A stretch of DNA of 64,000 nt from assembly GCF_045999315.1 (NCBI RefSeq), contig NZ_CP174607.1, positions 1,984,001 through 2,048,000 of the forward strand, in the 5' to 3' direction. The notes beneath the pieces are model-generated. The model worked only from the letters and a program-made list of their open reading frames with translations. It had not been told where the DNA came from and made no database searches. Positions 25,866 to 33,852 of this stretch are shown in pieces. Position 1 is the stretch's first letter, and every line of letters starts with the position of its first letter. This stretch comes from Peredibacter sp045999315. Lineage in GTDB: Bacteria; Bdellovibrionota; Bacteriovoracia; Bacteriovoracales; Bacteriovoracaceae. A program made the position numbers and the translations under genes.

Positions 25866-26741
25866 GTGTCAACTAGCTTAATCGCCATGGGCGTTGCTAT
25901 TTTTCTGGTAATCAACCTTGTTGTTGGTTTGGCCGGTTTAAGTTTATTGTTCGGGACTTTCGAGACTTTGTTCGGAAAGCCCAAGCTAACACTTTTAAGA
26001 TCTACTAAGAGCGGTAACTTCTTCGCTTTCGGATTCAAGTGGAATTCAGCGAAAGAGCCAGCTGCACTAGATACTATCCGTATCCGTTTGTTCAACCCGT
26101 TCGGTAGCCCGACTCAGGTTGAAGTATCTAAGCCATTTGAGGCCAAGAAAACTTCTTTCGCTACAGAAGTAGACATGGGACCAGGATTTATTGATCTTCT
26201 TGGTGCTAAAAACTTTGATTTGGCCATGGTTCAGATTGAAGTTGTTTCTTCAACTGACGGCGTGGTTTTCCAGTTCGATATGAAAGGTCCTAAGTTTAAG
26301 AAGCTTGTGACTGAAGCTCATCTAACTGTTGATCAATTTATTGCTGACCACAAACTAGATGTTGTGAAAAAATCTCAACCACCAATTGATGTGCCTATTC
26401 GTACATTCATTGCGGATACTGTTCCTGGTAAAGGATCTCAACTTGCAATCGCTACGAACCCAGCTTTCGCTGCTCAGTTCGCGGGCGCTGGTGCAGGTGC
26501 TGCTGCCGCTGGTGGCGCAGCTGCTGGTCCTGCCGCTGAGAACTTCAAAGTGGCGAAGGTTTGGATTGAGCCAGGTTGTATCGTTTGTAACGCTTGCGAA
26601 GACATCTATAAGGAAGTGTTCGAAGTACTTGCTGATACATGTATCATCCGTCCAGGAGCCCCTCTTGATGACGGTCTAAGAATTCAAGAAGCTGCAGAAG
26701 CTTGTCCGGTTGAAGTAATCAAATTTACAAAAGCATCATAA
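25866..26741 (+). CDS. Membrane-anchored protein with C-terminal single-cluster ferredoxin domain
   Basis: 291 residues. An N-terminal hydrophobic helix (about 5-32) anchors it. Residues 40-200 form a beta-rich domain I do not recognise. An Ala/Gly linker near 205-224 leads to a ferredoxin domain with C238, C241, C244 and C280-Pro, the CxxCxxC...CP pattern of monocluster [4Fe-4S] ferredoxins; C259 is extra. The domain probably carries electrons at the membrane surface. No signal cleavage site is evident, and its side of the membrane is not certain. The gene is alone, with AGGAG upstream and a strong terminator after. The fused oxidoreductase in this window would be one possible electron donor; that is inference. 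Confidence 0.72.
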   Translation: MSTSLIAMGVAIFLVINLVVGLAGLSLLFGTFETLFGKPKLTLLRSTKSGNFFAFGFKWNSAKEPAALDTIRIRLFNPFGSPTQVEVSKPFEAKKTSFATEVDMGPGFIDLLGAKNFDLAMVQIEVVSSTDGVVFQFDMKGPKFKKLVTEAHLTVDQFIADHKLDVVKKSQPPIDVPIRTFIADTVPGKGSQLAIATNPAFAAQFAGAGAGAAAAGGAAAGPAAENFKVAKVWIEPGCIVCNACEDIYKEVFEVLADTCIIRPGAPLDDGLRIQEAAEACPVEVIKFTKAS

Positions 26742-26775
26742 AAAAAGGCCCTCTTTCGAGGGCCTTTTTTTTTAG
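26741..26775. terminator. Bidirectional rho-independent terminator
   Basis: AAAAAAGGCCCTC, TTTC loop, GAGGGCC and a nine-T run lie between the ferredoxin-domain gene and the convergent caspase-like gene. A and T runs on both sides allow action in both directions. Confidence 0.88.
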
Positions 26776-26777
26776 AT

Positions 26778-28232
26778 TTAAAGCACAAAATTTTTGCAAG
26801 GGTTAGGACGGGAATCCGTTGTGGCCTTGTGTTTATAACGTTCCTGATAAAAGGCCTTCGCATGATCCGCGACTTCATATGAAAGTTTCATGGTTTCATC
26901 TTCAAGCTTTGGCCATGACGAGAAGAAGGCCGCACGTCTTTCAAAGTCTGGGTTTTCGCGAATGAGTTGGGCCCGACGTCTCTCAATTTGAAGAACTCTA
27001 TCTAAAACATCTTTGGCCTCTTCTTTTTCTTTACCCGATAATGTCTCAATTTTTTTCTGATAAAGCTTCTTAAGAGGTTCGGCGTTGTAGCTCAAAATCT
27101 CGCTTTGTCCAAGGCTCATGCAGCTGCGCAGTTTTAGAAAACCATCATCTTTTTCCGTACAGAAGCTTTCTTTCGGAGAATTTTTAGGTGTGGCGAGCTT
27201 ACTTAAGTCTGTTCTCATCTTTGAGAGGAGAGCGTAGTAACGATCAACTGATTCACGAAATTTCCTACCGTCTCTAGAACTATACTCAACTCCTCGGGCC
27301 TTTTTGATGTTCTCAAATTGCATGATGAGATTGGTGAGTTCCTGATAATTTTTTGGCTCTTCACAGGCCTCACCTTTGGCCGCTTCGGCCGTTACATACG
27401 GTGAAAACTTGTCGTGATTAGCATCGTAGCGATAGAGATAGGGAGTGATGTTGTCATACATTTCATTATTAAGGTCCATGCCCACGGGTGAAGAAATCAT
27501 GGGGAATGAAAGATCATTAAATGAACTTCTCGCATTAAGAAAGACCTCTTCCAGAGATTTCCCTTTCTTCATGTTATCAATAAATGCATTCGTAAAAGGT
27601 GCTGGACTATTTCCTGCGTAACCATAGTGATTAGGGCCGGTCGCTGAGATGATACATGTATTTGGTTTATTCAATGCAAGTGTGTTTCCTGAGTGACAAG
27701 AGAGATCAATGATAGCGAGTTTCACGCCTTTTTTTTCTGCAAGATTCACCAAATTTTGAAGCTTGTCCATTGAGACCATGCGACTACCTTCGGCTGTATC
27801 AAAATTTTGAACAGCACCACCGGTAACTGAAACGTCGTGGGTCTTCTCTTTATCGGTCTTTTTCATCGAACCATGGGTGGAAACGATCAGCATGAGCTGA
27901 TCAGCACTCGTGATCTGACCATTGTTTATTTTTGTTTCATAGTCTTTGATGATTCGATCATATTCAGATTCGGTGAAGCGAGTATTAGTGGCCTTCCTTC
28001 TAAAGCTGTCGGCCAGGTAGCTTTCAGTTTTCGAATGACCACCGTTGAAAGAGACCTGTGTCTCCCAGTTTGAATTTGAATTGAAGCTACCAATAGATTT
28101 CACCTGATAGTCGAAAATTGTTTCAGGCCCCGCAGGCTCACCACCACCACCCATAAAGGTCATGTAGTTTTTTGCATGAAGAGGACCGCAAGTCATAAGT
28201 GAGAGGAGGAGAGTGATTTTTACTTTGGACAT
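26778..28232 (-). CDS. Secreted caspase-like (clan CD) cysteine peptidase candidate
   Basis: 484 residues with a signal peptide ending near P-L-H-A (residue 20). A caspase-like dyad is visible: H120-G121 in LMLIVSTHGS after a beta strand, and C179 in LAIIDLSCHSGN after a second strand, matching the D-x-C-H-S-G type motif of metacaspases and related clan CD peptidases. A SATGPNHYGYAG segment follows, as expected after the catalytic Cys. Residues 290-470 are helical and charged, perhaps a regulatory or substrate-binding part. It is translationally coupled to the small exported protein upstream (13-base overlap). The family may be C13- or C14-like; the specificity is unknown. Confidence 0.65.
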   Translation of the reverse strand: MSKVKITLLLSLMTCGPLHAKNYMTFMGGGGEPAGPETIFDYQVKSIGSFNSNSNWETQVSFNGGHSKTESYLADSFRRKATNTRFTESEYDRIIKDYETKINNGQITSADQLMLIVSTHGSMKKTDKEKTHDVSVTGGAVQNFDTAEGSRMVSMDKLQNLVNLAEKKGVKLAIIDLSCHSGNTLALNKPNTCIISATGPNHYGYAGNSPAPFTNAFIDNMKKGKSLEEVFLNARSSFNDLSFPMISSPVGMDLNNEMYDNITPYLYRYDANHDKFSPYVTAEAAKGEACEEPKNYQELTNLIMQFENIKKARGVEYSSRDGRKFRESVDRYYALLSKMRTDLSKLATPKNSPKESFCTEKDDGFLKLRSCMSLGQSEILSYNAEPLKKLYQKKIETLSGKEKEEAKDVLDRVLQIERRRAQLIRENPDFERRAAFFSSWPKLEDETMKLSYEVADHAKAFYQERYKHKATTDSRPNPCKNFVL

Positions 28233-28573
28233 TCAATCGCCTTCAGTTCTTTTATATAGCTATGATTTTGATGATTAAGAGGATCGGGAGTACTGCGCTT
28301 CAGACTTTTAATTTCTTGAATGACAGATTTTGAAACAGGTTTACCTTTAAAGACGTATTCCCCTTTCGTTGTTGAATCCAAGTAAGGACCAAACTTCGCG
28401 GTGTCGGAAATTTTCATTCCGAATCTCATTTCGGACATGGTTTTTTCGTTCACGACAAGCTCAAGGTCAGAACCTTTAATACGGGCGACACCCTTGACCT
28501 CGTAAAGGTAACAATCGGTAGAGGCGAGCGAGTTAACAGAAATGAAAATACCTAGAAGGAATATGCTCTTCAT
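28220..28573 (-). CDS. Small exported protein coupled to the caspase-like gene
   Basis: 117 residues with a signal peptide (MKSIFLLGIFISVNSLAS). The mature protein has two cysteines (in TDCYLYE and IECPK), one near each end, which could pair. I recognise no family. Its stop codon lies 13 bases inside the caspase-like gene, so the two are made together and it could be an inhibitor, chaperone or partner of that protein; this is inference from arrangement only. Confidence 0.6.
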   Translation of the reverse strand: MKSIFLLGIFISVNSLASTDCYLYEVKGVARIKGSDLELVVNEKTMSEMRFGMKISDTAKFGPYLDSTTKGEYVFKGKPVSKSVIQEIKSLKRSTPDPLNHQNHSYIKELKAIECPK

Positions 28574-28637
28574 ATTCCTTCGGTATCGGTTTTATTTAGA
28601 TTGGACTTTAAGTTTGGCGGACGACCGCCATCGGATA

Positions 28638-29327
28638 TTAAGAAAGTTTTTTCCAGACAAGATCAGTCTGGAAAAAGCCTTTAAGACCTTCTTCATTTTC
28701 TTTCCAGATGTCTTTCAGGCTATCTCTGTGTTTTTTCAGTTCAGGGCATTCGAAAGTCAGAACTGGTGACTGATATTTTTCGACAGCAAATGTTCCAAGA
28801 GATCCTGGAGTAGGGTAACCAATATCAGAGGCCACTTCGTACTTATTAAAGCCATGAAGGTATTCAGCAACGTCTTTACAGTCACCGTTATAGTTCAGGA
28901 TTGGCTTCCATGTATGGAAAGAAAGAATAAATCCTGGCTTGTACTTATCCATAAGTTTGACCAGAAATTGGTTCTCAGGTTCAGAAAGGGCCTTGGCACC
29001 TGGATTGTAGCGTGGCTCTTTATGAACTCCCGACCAGTCTTTCGTTGGAAGGTTGCGGTTAAGATCAACTGAGTGAGCGTTTACACGAGTCTGGTTTTTA
29101 TAACCATCAACGTTCAAGATAGGGATCACGATCATCGGAAGATCTTTCAATGAATGCTCTAATTTTAGCCATTGAAAGAGTTCTTTAAGAACATAAACAC
29201 CTTCAACTTCATCACCGTGAACTCCACCAATAAGATAGAGATACTTCGGAGCTTTGATGTCCGTTTTAAAAACTGGAATTGGATGGCCTTCTACAGATTC
29301 GCCACTATCAAGTTCGGAAAAAATCAT
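28638..29327 (-). CDS. M14-family zinc carboxypeptidase (MpaA-like murein peptide amidase)
   Basis: 229 residues from the ATG at 29327, two bases past the upstream stop codon. The zinc motif HxxE is in GGVHGDEVEG (H37, E40), with the third ligand likely in SFHTW. NAHSVDLNRNLPTKDW carries the substrate-binding Asn-Arg pair. The catalytic Glu is probably in LTFECPEL near the end. The short form without a signal resembles MpaA, which cuts gamma-D-Glu-diaminopimelate in murein peptides in the cytosol. Related AstE/succinylglutamate-type enzymes are less likely given NVDGYKNQTRVN. Confidence 0.8.
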   Translation of the reverse strand: MIFSELDSGESVEGHPIPVFKTDIKAPKYLYLIGGVHGDEVEGVYVLKELFQWLKLEHSLKDLPMIVIPILNVDGYKNQTRVNAHSVDLNRNLPTKDWSGVHKEPRYNPGAKALSEPENQFLVKLMDKYKPGFILSFHTWKPILNYNGDCKDVAEYLHGFNKYEVASDIGYPTPGSLGTFAVEKYQSPVLTFECPELKKHRDSLKDIWKENEEGLKGFFQTDLVWKKLS

Positions 29328-29328
29328 A

Positions 29329-29850
29329 CTACTCTCTATGAAGATACACAGCGGACTGACCCGGTGTCTCTTCAACCTCCACTTCTAAACTATTAAAGGC
29401 AAAACCAAATTTTTGCGTCACTTTTTTTCGAATTTCATCACAAATATAGACCGCGATTCTTTCTGCACTGGTATTTAAAATTGGCAGTAAGAGCACATCT
29501 GATTGTGGAATAGAGAAGTGGCTTTCGTCAGGTGTTTCAATGACGTAGTTCTTCCTATCGGTGTAAATTTTCAGATGCTTGTTATCTTTTGGAATCAAAA
29601 GCTTGTGATCAAGAGAATCGCAAACTTCACGAACAATCGGCTTAATGTCTAGGAAATCAAAAACCATGTCTCCCTCAAGAGAAGGAGCTTCGCCACGAAC
29701 TTGAACACGGTAATTATGGCCATGAAGAGGCTCACGGGTCCCGTTCTCAAAAATCATGAAGTGCGAAGATGCAAAATTAAAGTATTGCTTATAAACTTTA
29801 ATCGAAAATGGAAGACTCAAAGAGGTCCTTTCCTGTTGAGGTAATCTCAC
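29329..29850 (-). CDS. 6-pyruvoyl-tetrahydropterin synthase family, PTPS-III-like
   Basis: 173 residues, one T-fold domain. Zinc ligands are H30 and the two His of HGHNY (H43, H45). LDHKLL, TSAERIA and VEVEETPGQSAVY complete the family pattern. The catalytic Cys of QueD and of mammalian PTPS is absent; instead Glu40 precedes HGH in EPLHGH, the ExxHGH pattern described for PTPS-III enzymes that can replace FolB in folate synthesis. It is therefore probably a pterin enzyme for folate rather than a queuosine enzyme, although this depends on the motif alone. It is immediately followed by the M14 peptidase gene. Confidence 0.75.
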   Translation of the reverse strand: MRLPQQERTSLSLPFSIKVYKQYFNFASSHFMIFENGTREPLHGHNYRVQVRGEAPSLEGDMVFDFLDIKPIVREVCDSLDHKLLIPKDNKHLKIYTDRKNYVIETPDESHFSIPQSDVLLLPILNTSAERIAVYICDEIRKKVTQKFGFAFNSLEVEVEETPGQSAVYLHRE

Positions 29851-29920
29851 AGAAGATACTATCGCGTTAAAAAGTTGGCAAAGGGAATACTAGCTTTGCT
29901 GCGTTTTGTTAAAGGCAAAA

Positions 29921-30565
29921 ATGAAGAAAAAACAGCTCCGCGCCCTGAATTCTCTCGAGAAGTGGCTTTTAAAAGAAATTCCGAGTCAGGAAATATTAAA
30001 AGAGGCCTTCAAAACCATCCGCGGTGCTCTGGAAAGTTTACCAGAAGAAATAGATGAAATTCCTGCAGGATTACCGGCCCCGGCCGAAATTGCTAACGAG
30101 CCTTTGACCATTGCGCTTTATTCAGATGGTGGCTGTCGTGGAAATCCGGGACCAGGGGCCTATGCTTACGTCATTCAAAATCATCAAGGTGATGTGCTCG
30201 CTGAGGGTGTAGAGTTTGAAGCGCACACAACGAACAACAAGATGGAACTCTCTGGCCCCATTCGTGGTCTTTCGGAATTAAAAGAGATTCTTCCTGAATC
30301 TCGTCTGACTAAAATTAAAGTCATCACAGATTCAAAATATGTGGTGGATGGAATGAAGAGTTGGGTCGCAGGCTGGAAGTCCCGTGGTTGGAAGAAGGCC
30401 GATGGTAAAGCGCCAGAGAATCTCGAACTTTGGCAGGAGCTTGATCAGATAAAAGACTCCTTCCTTCAAGTGGAGTGGGCCTGGGTAAAAGGTCACGGCG
30501 GACATCCACAAAACGAATACTGTGATAAGAAGGCCAACGAGGCAATGGATGCGCATCTTTCTTAG
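29921..30565 (+). CDS. rnhA: Ribonuclease HI with N-terminal extension
   Basis: 214 residues from the ATG at 29921 (AAAGG seven bases upstream). Residues 65-214 form an RNase HI domain with the acidic residues of the active site: SDGGCRGNPGPGAYAY (Asp), NNKMEL (Glu), ITDSKYV (Asp) and NEYCDKKAN (Asp). It degrades RNA in RNA-DNA hybrids. The N-terminal 60 residues are helical and charged and do not resemble the eukaryotic RNase H hybrid-binding domain. The 3' end overlaps the next gene by 17 bases. Confidence 0.9.
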   Translation: MKKKQLRALNSLEKWLLKEIPSQEILKEAFKTIRGALESLPEEIDEIPAGLPAPAEIANEPLTIALYSDGGCRGNPGPGAYAYVIQNHQGDVLAEGVEFEAHTTNNKMELSGPIRGLSELKEILPESRLTKIKVITDSKYVVDGMKSWVAGWKSRGWKKADGKAPENLELWQELDQIKDSFLQVEWAWVKGHGGHPQNEYCDKKANEAMDAHLS

Positions 30566-31349
30566 TCTTCTTTTTTTATCATTTCATCTTGAGGCCGCTT
30601 GTGAGTTTAAGACGACGGTCAAGAAAGTCATTTCTCTTTCTGGAACTTCAACTGTTGTTTTCAAAGAACTAGGTCTTCTTTCAAAACTCCATGGTATTTC
30701 CGTTTTTAATCCAATCAGTGAAAAAGCATTCTCCGGGAAAGTTTATCCCGGAGGCATTTTCCTTTCTCATAACTCACTTTCTGAATTAGAGAGAAGCGTG
30801 GTTTTTTACGATGAGAGCCGCGATCTAAAAAAAGTTCTGGGCTCTCGAAGCAGTGTGAAGGCGATCGAGATTCATACTCGAGGTCTCACTCCACAAGAAT
30901 CAATAGATGGAGCTCTTAAGGCGATCGCTCCTTATGTTCAAAACTGTGAAGAAAAAATCACAAACTTAAATTCTAAGATCAAAACCTTGGAAGAAAAAAT
31001 TTTGAAGAAAATTCCCAATAATCTCAACGTGGTTTTTTATTTGGGAGAGTTTCAGAATGGTCGAGCTCCAGAATTTGTGATGGTCAATGATGGAGTGGTA
31101 AAGTGGCTTAAAGATCTAAAGAAGATTAAAACTTATCCCACGGAGCTTGCTTATGTGAACTGGTCATCAAAACTGATGAGTGAGATGCCGGTCAATACCA
31201 TGCATGTAGGAGTGAAGGATCCGGGACGGGATAATAAGCGTGAAATAAAAAGGTCATCCAAGAGGATGACCTTTATTTATCCTGGTTCACTTGTTCCAGG
31301 TGTGACTCAACTTGAAGCTTTTCTTTATTGGGCAGAATCTATTTTTTAG
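30549..31349 (+). CDS. Periplasmic substrate-binding protein, BtuF/siderophore type
   Basis: 266 residues from the ATG at 30549, which gives a clear signal peptide (RIFLSLLFLSFHLEA, cleaved near A-A-C). The start of the mature domain, KKVISLSGTSTVVFKELGLLSKLHGIS, matches the first strand-helix of type III binding proteins for vitamin B12 or ferric siderophores, and a long central helix (NCEEKITNLNSKIKTLEEKI) follows. It likely serves the ATPase and FecCD-type permease encoded at 32360-33810, from which it is separated by a minus-strand peptidase gene. Sequence identity to the family looks weak, so this call rests partly on context. Confidence 0.55.
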   Translation: MRIFLSLLFLSFHLEAACEFKTTVKKVISLSGTSTVVFKELGLLSKLHGISVFNPISEKAFSGKVYPGGIFLSHNSLSELERSVVFYDESRDLKKVLGSRSSVKAIEIHTRGLTPQESIDGALKAIAPYVQNCEEKITNLNSKIKTLEEKILKKIPNNLNVVFYLGEFQNGRAPEFVMVNDGVVKWLKDLKKIKTYPTELAYVNWSSKLMSEMPVNTMHVGVKDPGRDNKREIKRSSKRMTFIYPGSLVPGVTQLEAFLYWAESIF

Positions 31350-32298
31350 TTTGCGCCTTGTTCGCGGCCACAATTTCTTGGGCGATCTTTTTCATTCGTT
31401 GAAATTCATCCGTTGAACCAATACCACCAGAGGTCGTCATTTTCATTTCCATTTCTTTGGCTTGCTTCACACGCTCATCAGAATTCGGGTGAGAGGCCAT
31501 GGCATCTGAAAGCCAAACCATCGCTGCATTCTGGCCTTTCTTCGCTTCTTTTTCCATGGAAGCGAGTTTTGAATAGAAGTCACCGATCTTCGTTTTATCG
31601 TAACCCGCAACTGTGGCGTATCTGAAACCAACGCGGTCTGATTCAAGTTCATCTTCTTGAGAGTTTTTCATGAAGGCAAACTTCTGGACCATTAAACCAC
31701 CGACAGCACCACCACCGGCACCATAAGCGGTGTACTTGGCCTTACAAGCTGTGTCCTTTGGATCGCAAAGTTTTTTACTAAGCATATATCCTGCTGCGCC
31801 ACCAAGGGCCGCACCAACACCACCAAATACCCATGTTTTGGTTTGTTCTTTCTTGGCCACATACATGCGCTCAGCTGTGTGACGAGCAGTCACGTGACCG
31901 ATTTCATGTCCTAATACTCCCGCGATTTCAGCTTCTGAATCGGCCATGGCAATAATAGGAGCTGTGATGAAAACACTTCCTGCTGGCATCGCGAACGCGT
32001 TCACGACCTGCGCATCGATCACCGTGAAAGTGTATGTGTAAGGATTGTTATTCAAACGGTTGGCATTAACAAGTTTTTGACCCAAGCGATTGATGTAGGC
32101 CTGAATCTCTTTATTTTTGGCCGCAGGATATTCTTTCATCATTTCCGGCAGGGCCTCTTGTGTGAGCTTCTTTTCTTCTTCAACTGTGAGGGCCACTTGT
32201 TGGCCTTCGTTATTTCCTTCGCGGTAACGATCAGATGTCTTGGCGCAAGAAACTAATAGAATCACCAGGGAAAGTCCCATGATTAGCTTATTTGTCAT
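31339..32298 (-). CDS. M48-family metallopeptidase lipoprotein (BepA/LoiP-like)
   Basis: 319 residues from the ATG at 32298, giving a lipoprotein signal ending L-V-S-C. The M48 zinc motif is VLGHEIGHVTARH. A glycine-rich hydrophobic segment (VFGGVGAALGGAAGYML) and a second one follow, then ELESDRVGFRYA with the third zinc ligand. Periplasmic M48 peptidases handle outer-membrane protein assembly and misfolded proteins. Its 3' end overlaps the convergent binding-protein gene by 11 bases. The Cys pair in KKLCDPKDTACKAK is unusual for the family. Confidence 0.88.
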   Translation of the reverse strand: MTNKLIMGLSLVILLVSCAKTSDRYREGNNEGQQVALTVEEEKKLTQEALPEMMKEYPAAKNKEIQAYINRLGQKLVNANRLNNNPYTYTFTVIDAQVVNAFAMPAGSVFITAPIIAMADSEAEIAGVLGHEIGHVTARHTAERMYVAKKEQTKTWVFGGVGAALGGAAGYMLSKKLCDPKDTACKAKYTAYGAGGGAVGGLMVQKFAFMKNSQEDELESDRVGFRYATVAGYDKTKIGDFYSKLASMEKEAKKGQNAAMVWLSDAMASHPNSDERVKQAKEMEMKMTTSGGIGSTDEFQRMKKIAQEIVAANKAQTKK

Positions 32299-32359
32299 AT
32301 ATACCCCTCTAAAAGCGATTAACACATTTTATGTAAGAGGATAGAATCTTCCAAGAATT

Positions 32360-32947
32360 ATGTATAAATTCAAAATCACCGATCCACATTTTTTGCCTCA
32401 TTGTGCTTGTGATATCGAGCTCACGCTTATGCCTGGTGAAATCCTGACTTTGGTAGGAGAGAATGGAATTGGGAAATCCACACTCATGAATCGCATTTGG
32501 TTAACAGGTGCCCATGAGATGACCTATGTGGAGCAGAGGCCCTTAGATTATTTTTATGATCGACCTTTAAAAAGAATCAAAGAAGTACTTCTCAAGGCCC
32601 GTGGGGATAAAATTGATGAAGAGTTTTTCTTCTCCCTATGGAAGCGGTTTGGATTAGAACAGAAAGAATCGCGAATGCATTCTTCTCTTTCCGGTGGAGA
32701 AGGGCAGGCGCTAAAAATCGCTCTTACTCTTGCTCAGAAATCTCAGTGTTATCTACTTGATGAACCTTCACAGTTTCTCGATGTGAATATGAAACAAGTT
32801 TTAAGTTCTGTGATGAGCGAACTTCAAGCTAAAGAGAAATCTGTTTTATTAGTTGAGCATGATAAAGAATGGATTCGTAGGGCCCGTTTTGTTCAACTGG
32901 GAATTGTTAACGAGACATTGAAAGAGGTGAAATCATGGACTATCTGA
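32360..32947 (+). CDS. Compact ABC transporter ATPase for FecCD-type importer
   Basis: A short ATPase of 195 residues. Walker A is GENGIGKST near 34-42, the signature SLSGGEGQ near 112-119, Walker B CYLLDEP near 133-139 and the switch His is in LVEHD. Family ATPases usually have 250 or more residues; here the region between Walker A and the signature and the C-terminus are shortened, but no motif is lost. Its 3' end overlaps the permease start by 13 bases. Together they would import a siderophore, haem or cobalamin; the substrate is not determined. Confidence 0.82.
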   Translation: MYKFKITDPHFLPHCACDIELTLMPGEILTLVGENGIGKSTLMNRIWLTGAHEMTYVEQRPLDYFYDRPLKRIKEVLLKARGDKIDEEFFFSLWKRFGLEQKESRMHSSLSGGEGQALKIALTLAQKSQCYLLDEPSQFLDVNMKQVLSSVMSELQAKEKSVLLVEHDKEWIRRARFVQLGIVNETLKEVKSWTI

Positions 32948-33810
32948 TTCCAAGATTTCTCTGTGCCTTCTTATCTGGTGCGATCCTTTCTCAAACCGGT
33001 AGTTTGATCCAGATGGGAACCAGGAACATTCTGGCGAGTCCTTCAACTCTTGGTTTTGATGGACTGAGCATTCTCTGGATTCTTATTCTGCATTCCGTAT
33101 TATTACTGACAGGATACGAGCATCCGGTGACAGTGTTATTTTTGTTTGGTGTTCCCGTTTTTGCCATCGTTGGAATTTTCTTTTCGAAGTTCATCGGACA
33201 ATCAAAAAATATTGAGCGACTGATTCTCTTGGGCCTGACATTTAATTTGCTCGTAGGGGCAGTGTTCTCACTTTGGCAGTTTTTGTTCCTGGCCTTCAAC
33301 CTGCCATTTCCAGTTGAGTTATGGTTTGGTCATTTTAGATTTGCTAATCCAGAGGCCCTGGGAATTTTAGTTGTCTTAGAATTTCTCATCTTGTTTGGAT
33401 GGTGGCGCCTTTCTAAAGAATTCTTATTATTCTCTCTCGGAAAAAACCTCGCTTCGAATTGGAAACTAGAGGAGAGAACGGTTTATAAATTTTTATTTCT
33501 GACAGTGGCGATCGGAACTTTTACGGTCATTAGTCTTTTCGGAGCATTTTCATTTATGGCCTTGGTGTTTCCGATTTTTGCTCGAAAGCTTTGGTTCAAA
33601 AAGTTTGATTTGGCCGGAGAATTTTTAATTGGTGGCCTTGCCAACGGACTATTACTCATGGCGATTGATTCCGCCTGTTACTACTTTCCCATCTTCGGGG
33701 CAGAAATTCCGGTGGGCCTTATCGCAACGGCGGTAGGTGCGCTGAGTCTTATTTTCCTTTTGTGGACTTCAAAGGGACCCATGGAAATAGTGGCAAAGAC
33801 TAAAAAATAA
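32935..33810 (+). CDS. FecCD-type ABC importer permease
   Basis: A 291-residue polytopic protein with eight or more hydrophobic helices. The start FLCAFLSGAILSQTGSLIQM followed by NILASPSTLGFDG matches the FecCD pattern (G-x-x-L-x-x-x-G-x-x-x-Q...N-P-L-A-x-P-x-x-L-G), and the end AEIPVGLIATAVGALSL matches the conserved E-[IL]-P-[VI]-G motif. Such permeases import ferric siderophores, haem or vitamin B12. It is shorter than the usual 320-340 residues. Confidence 0.82.
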   Translation: MDYLIPRFLCAFLSGAILSQTGSLIQMGTRNILASPSTLGFDGLSILWILILHSVLLLTGYEHPVTVLFLFGVPVFAIVGIFFSKFIGQSKNIERLILLGLTFNLLVGAVFSLWQFLFLAFNLPFPVELWFGHFRFANPEALGILVVLEFLILFGWWRLSKEFLLFSLGKNLASNWKLEERTVYKFLFLTVAIGTFTVISLFGAFSFMALVFPIFARKLWFKKFDLAGEFLIGGLANGLLLMAIDSACYYFPIFGAEIPVGLIATAVGALSLIFLLWTSKGPMEIVAKTKK

Positions 33811-33852
33811 AGTTATTCTTTAAATGTTTTAATCAACAAAGGATTGTTCTCT

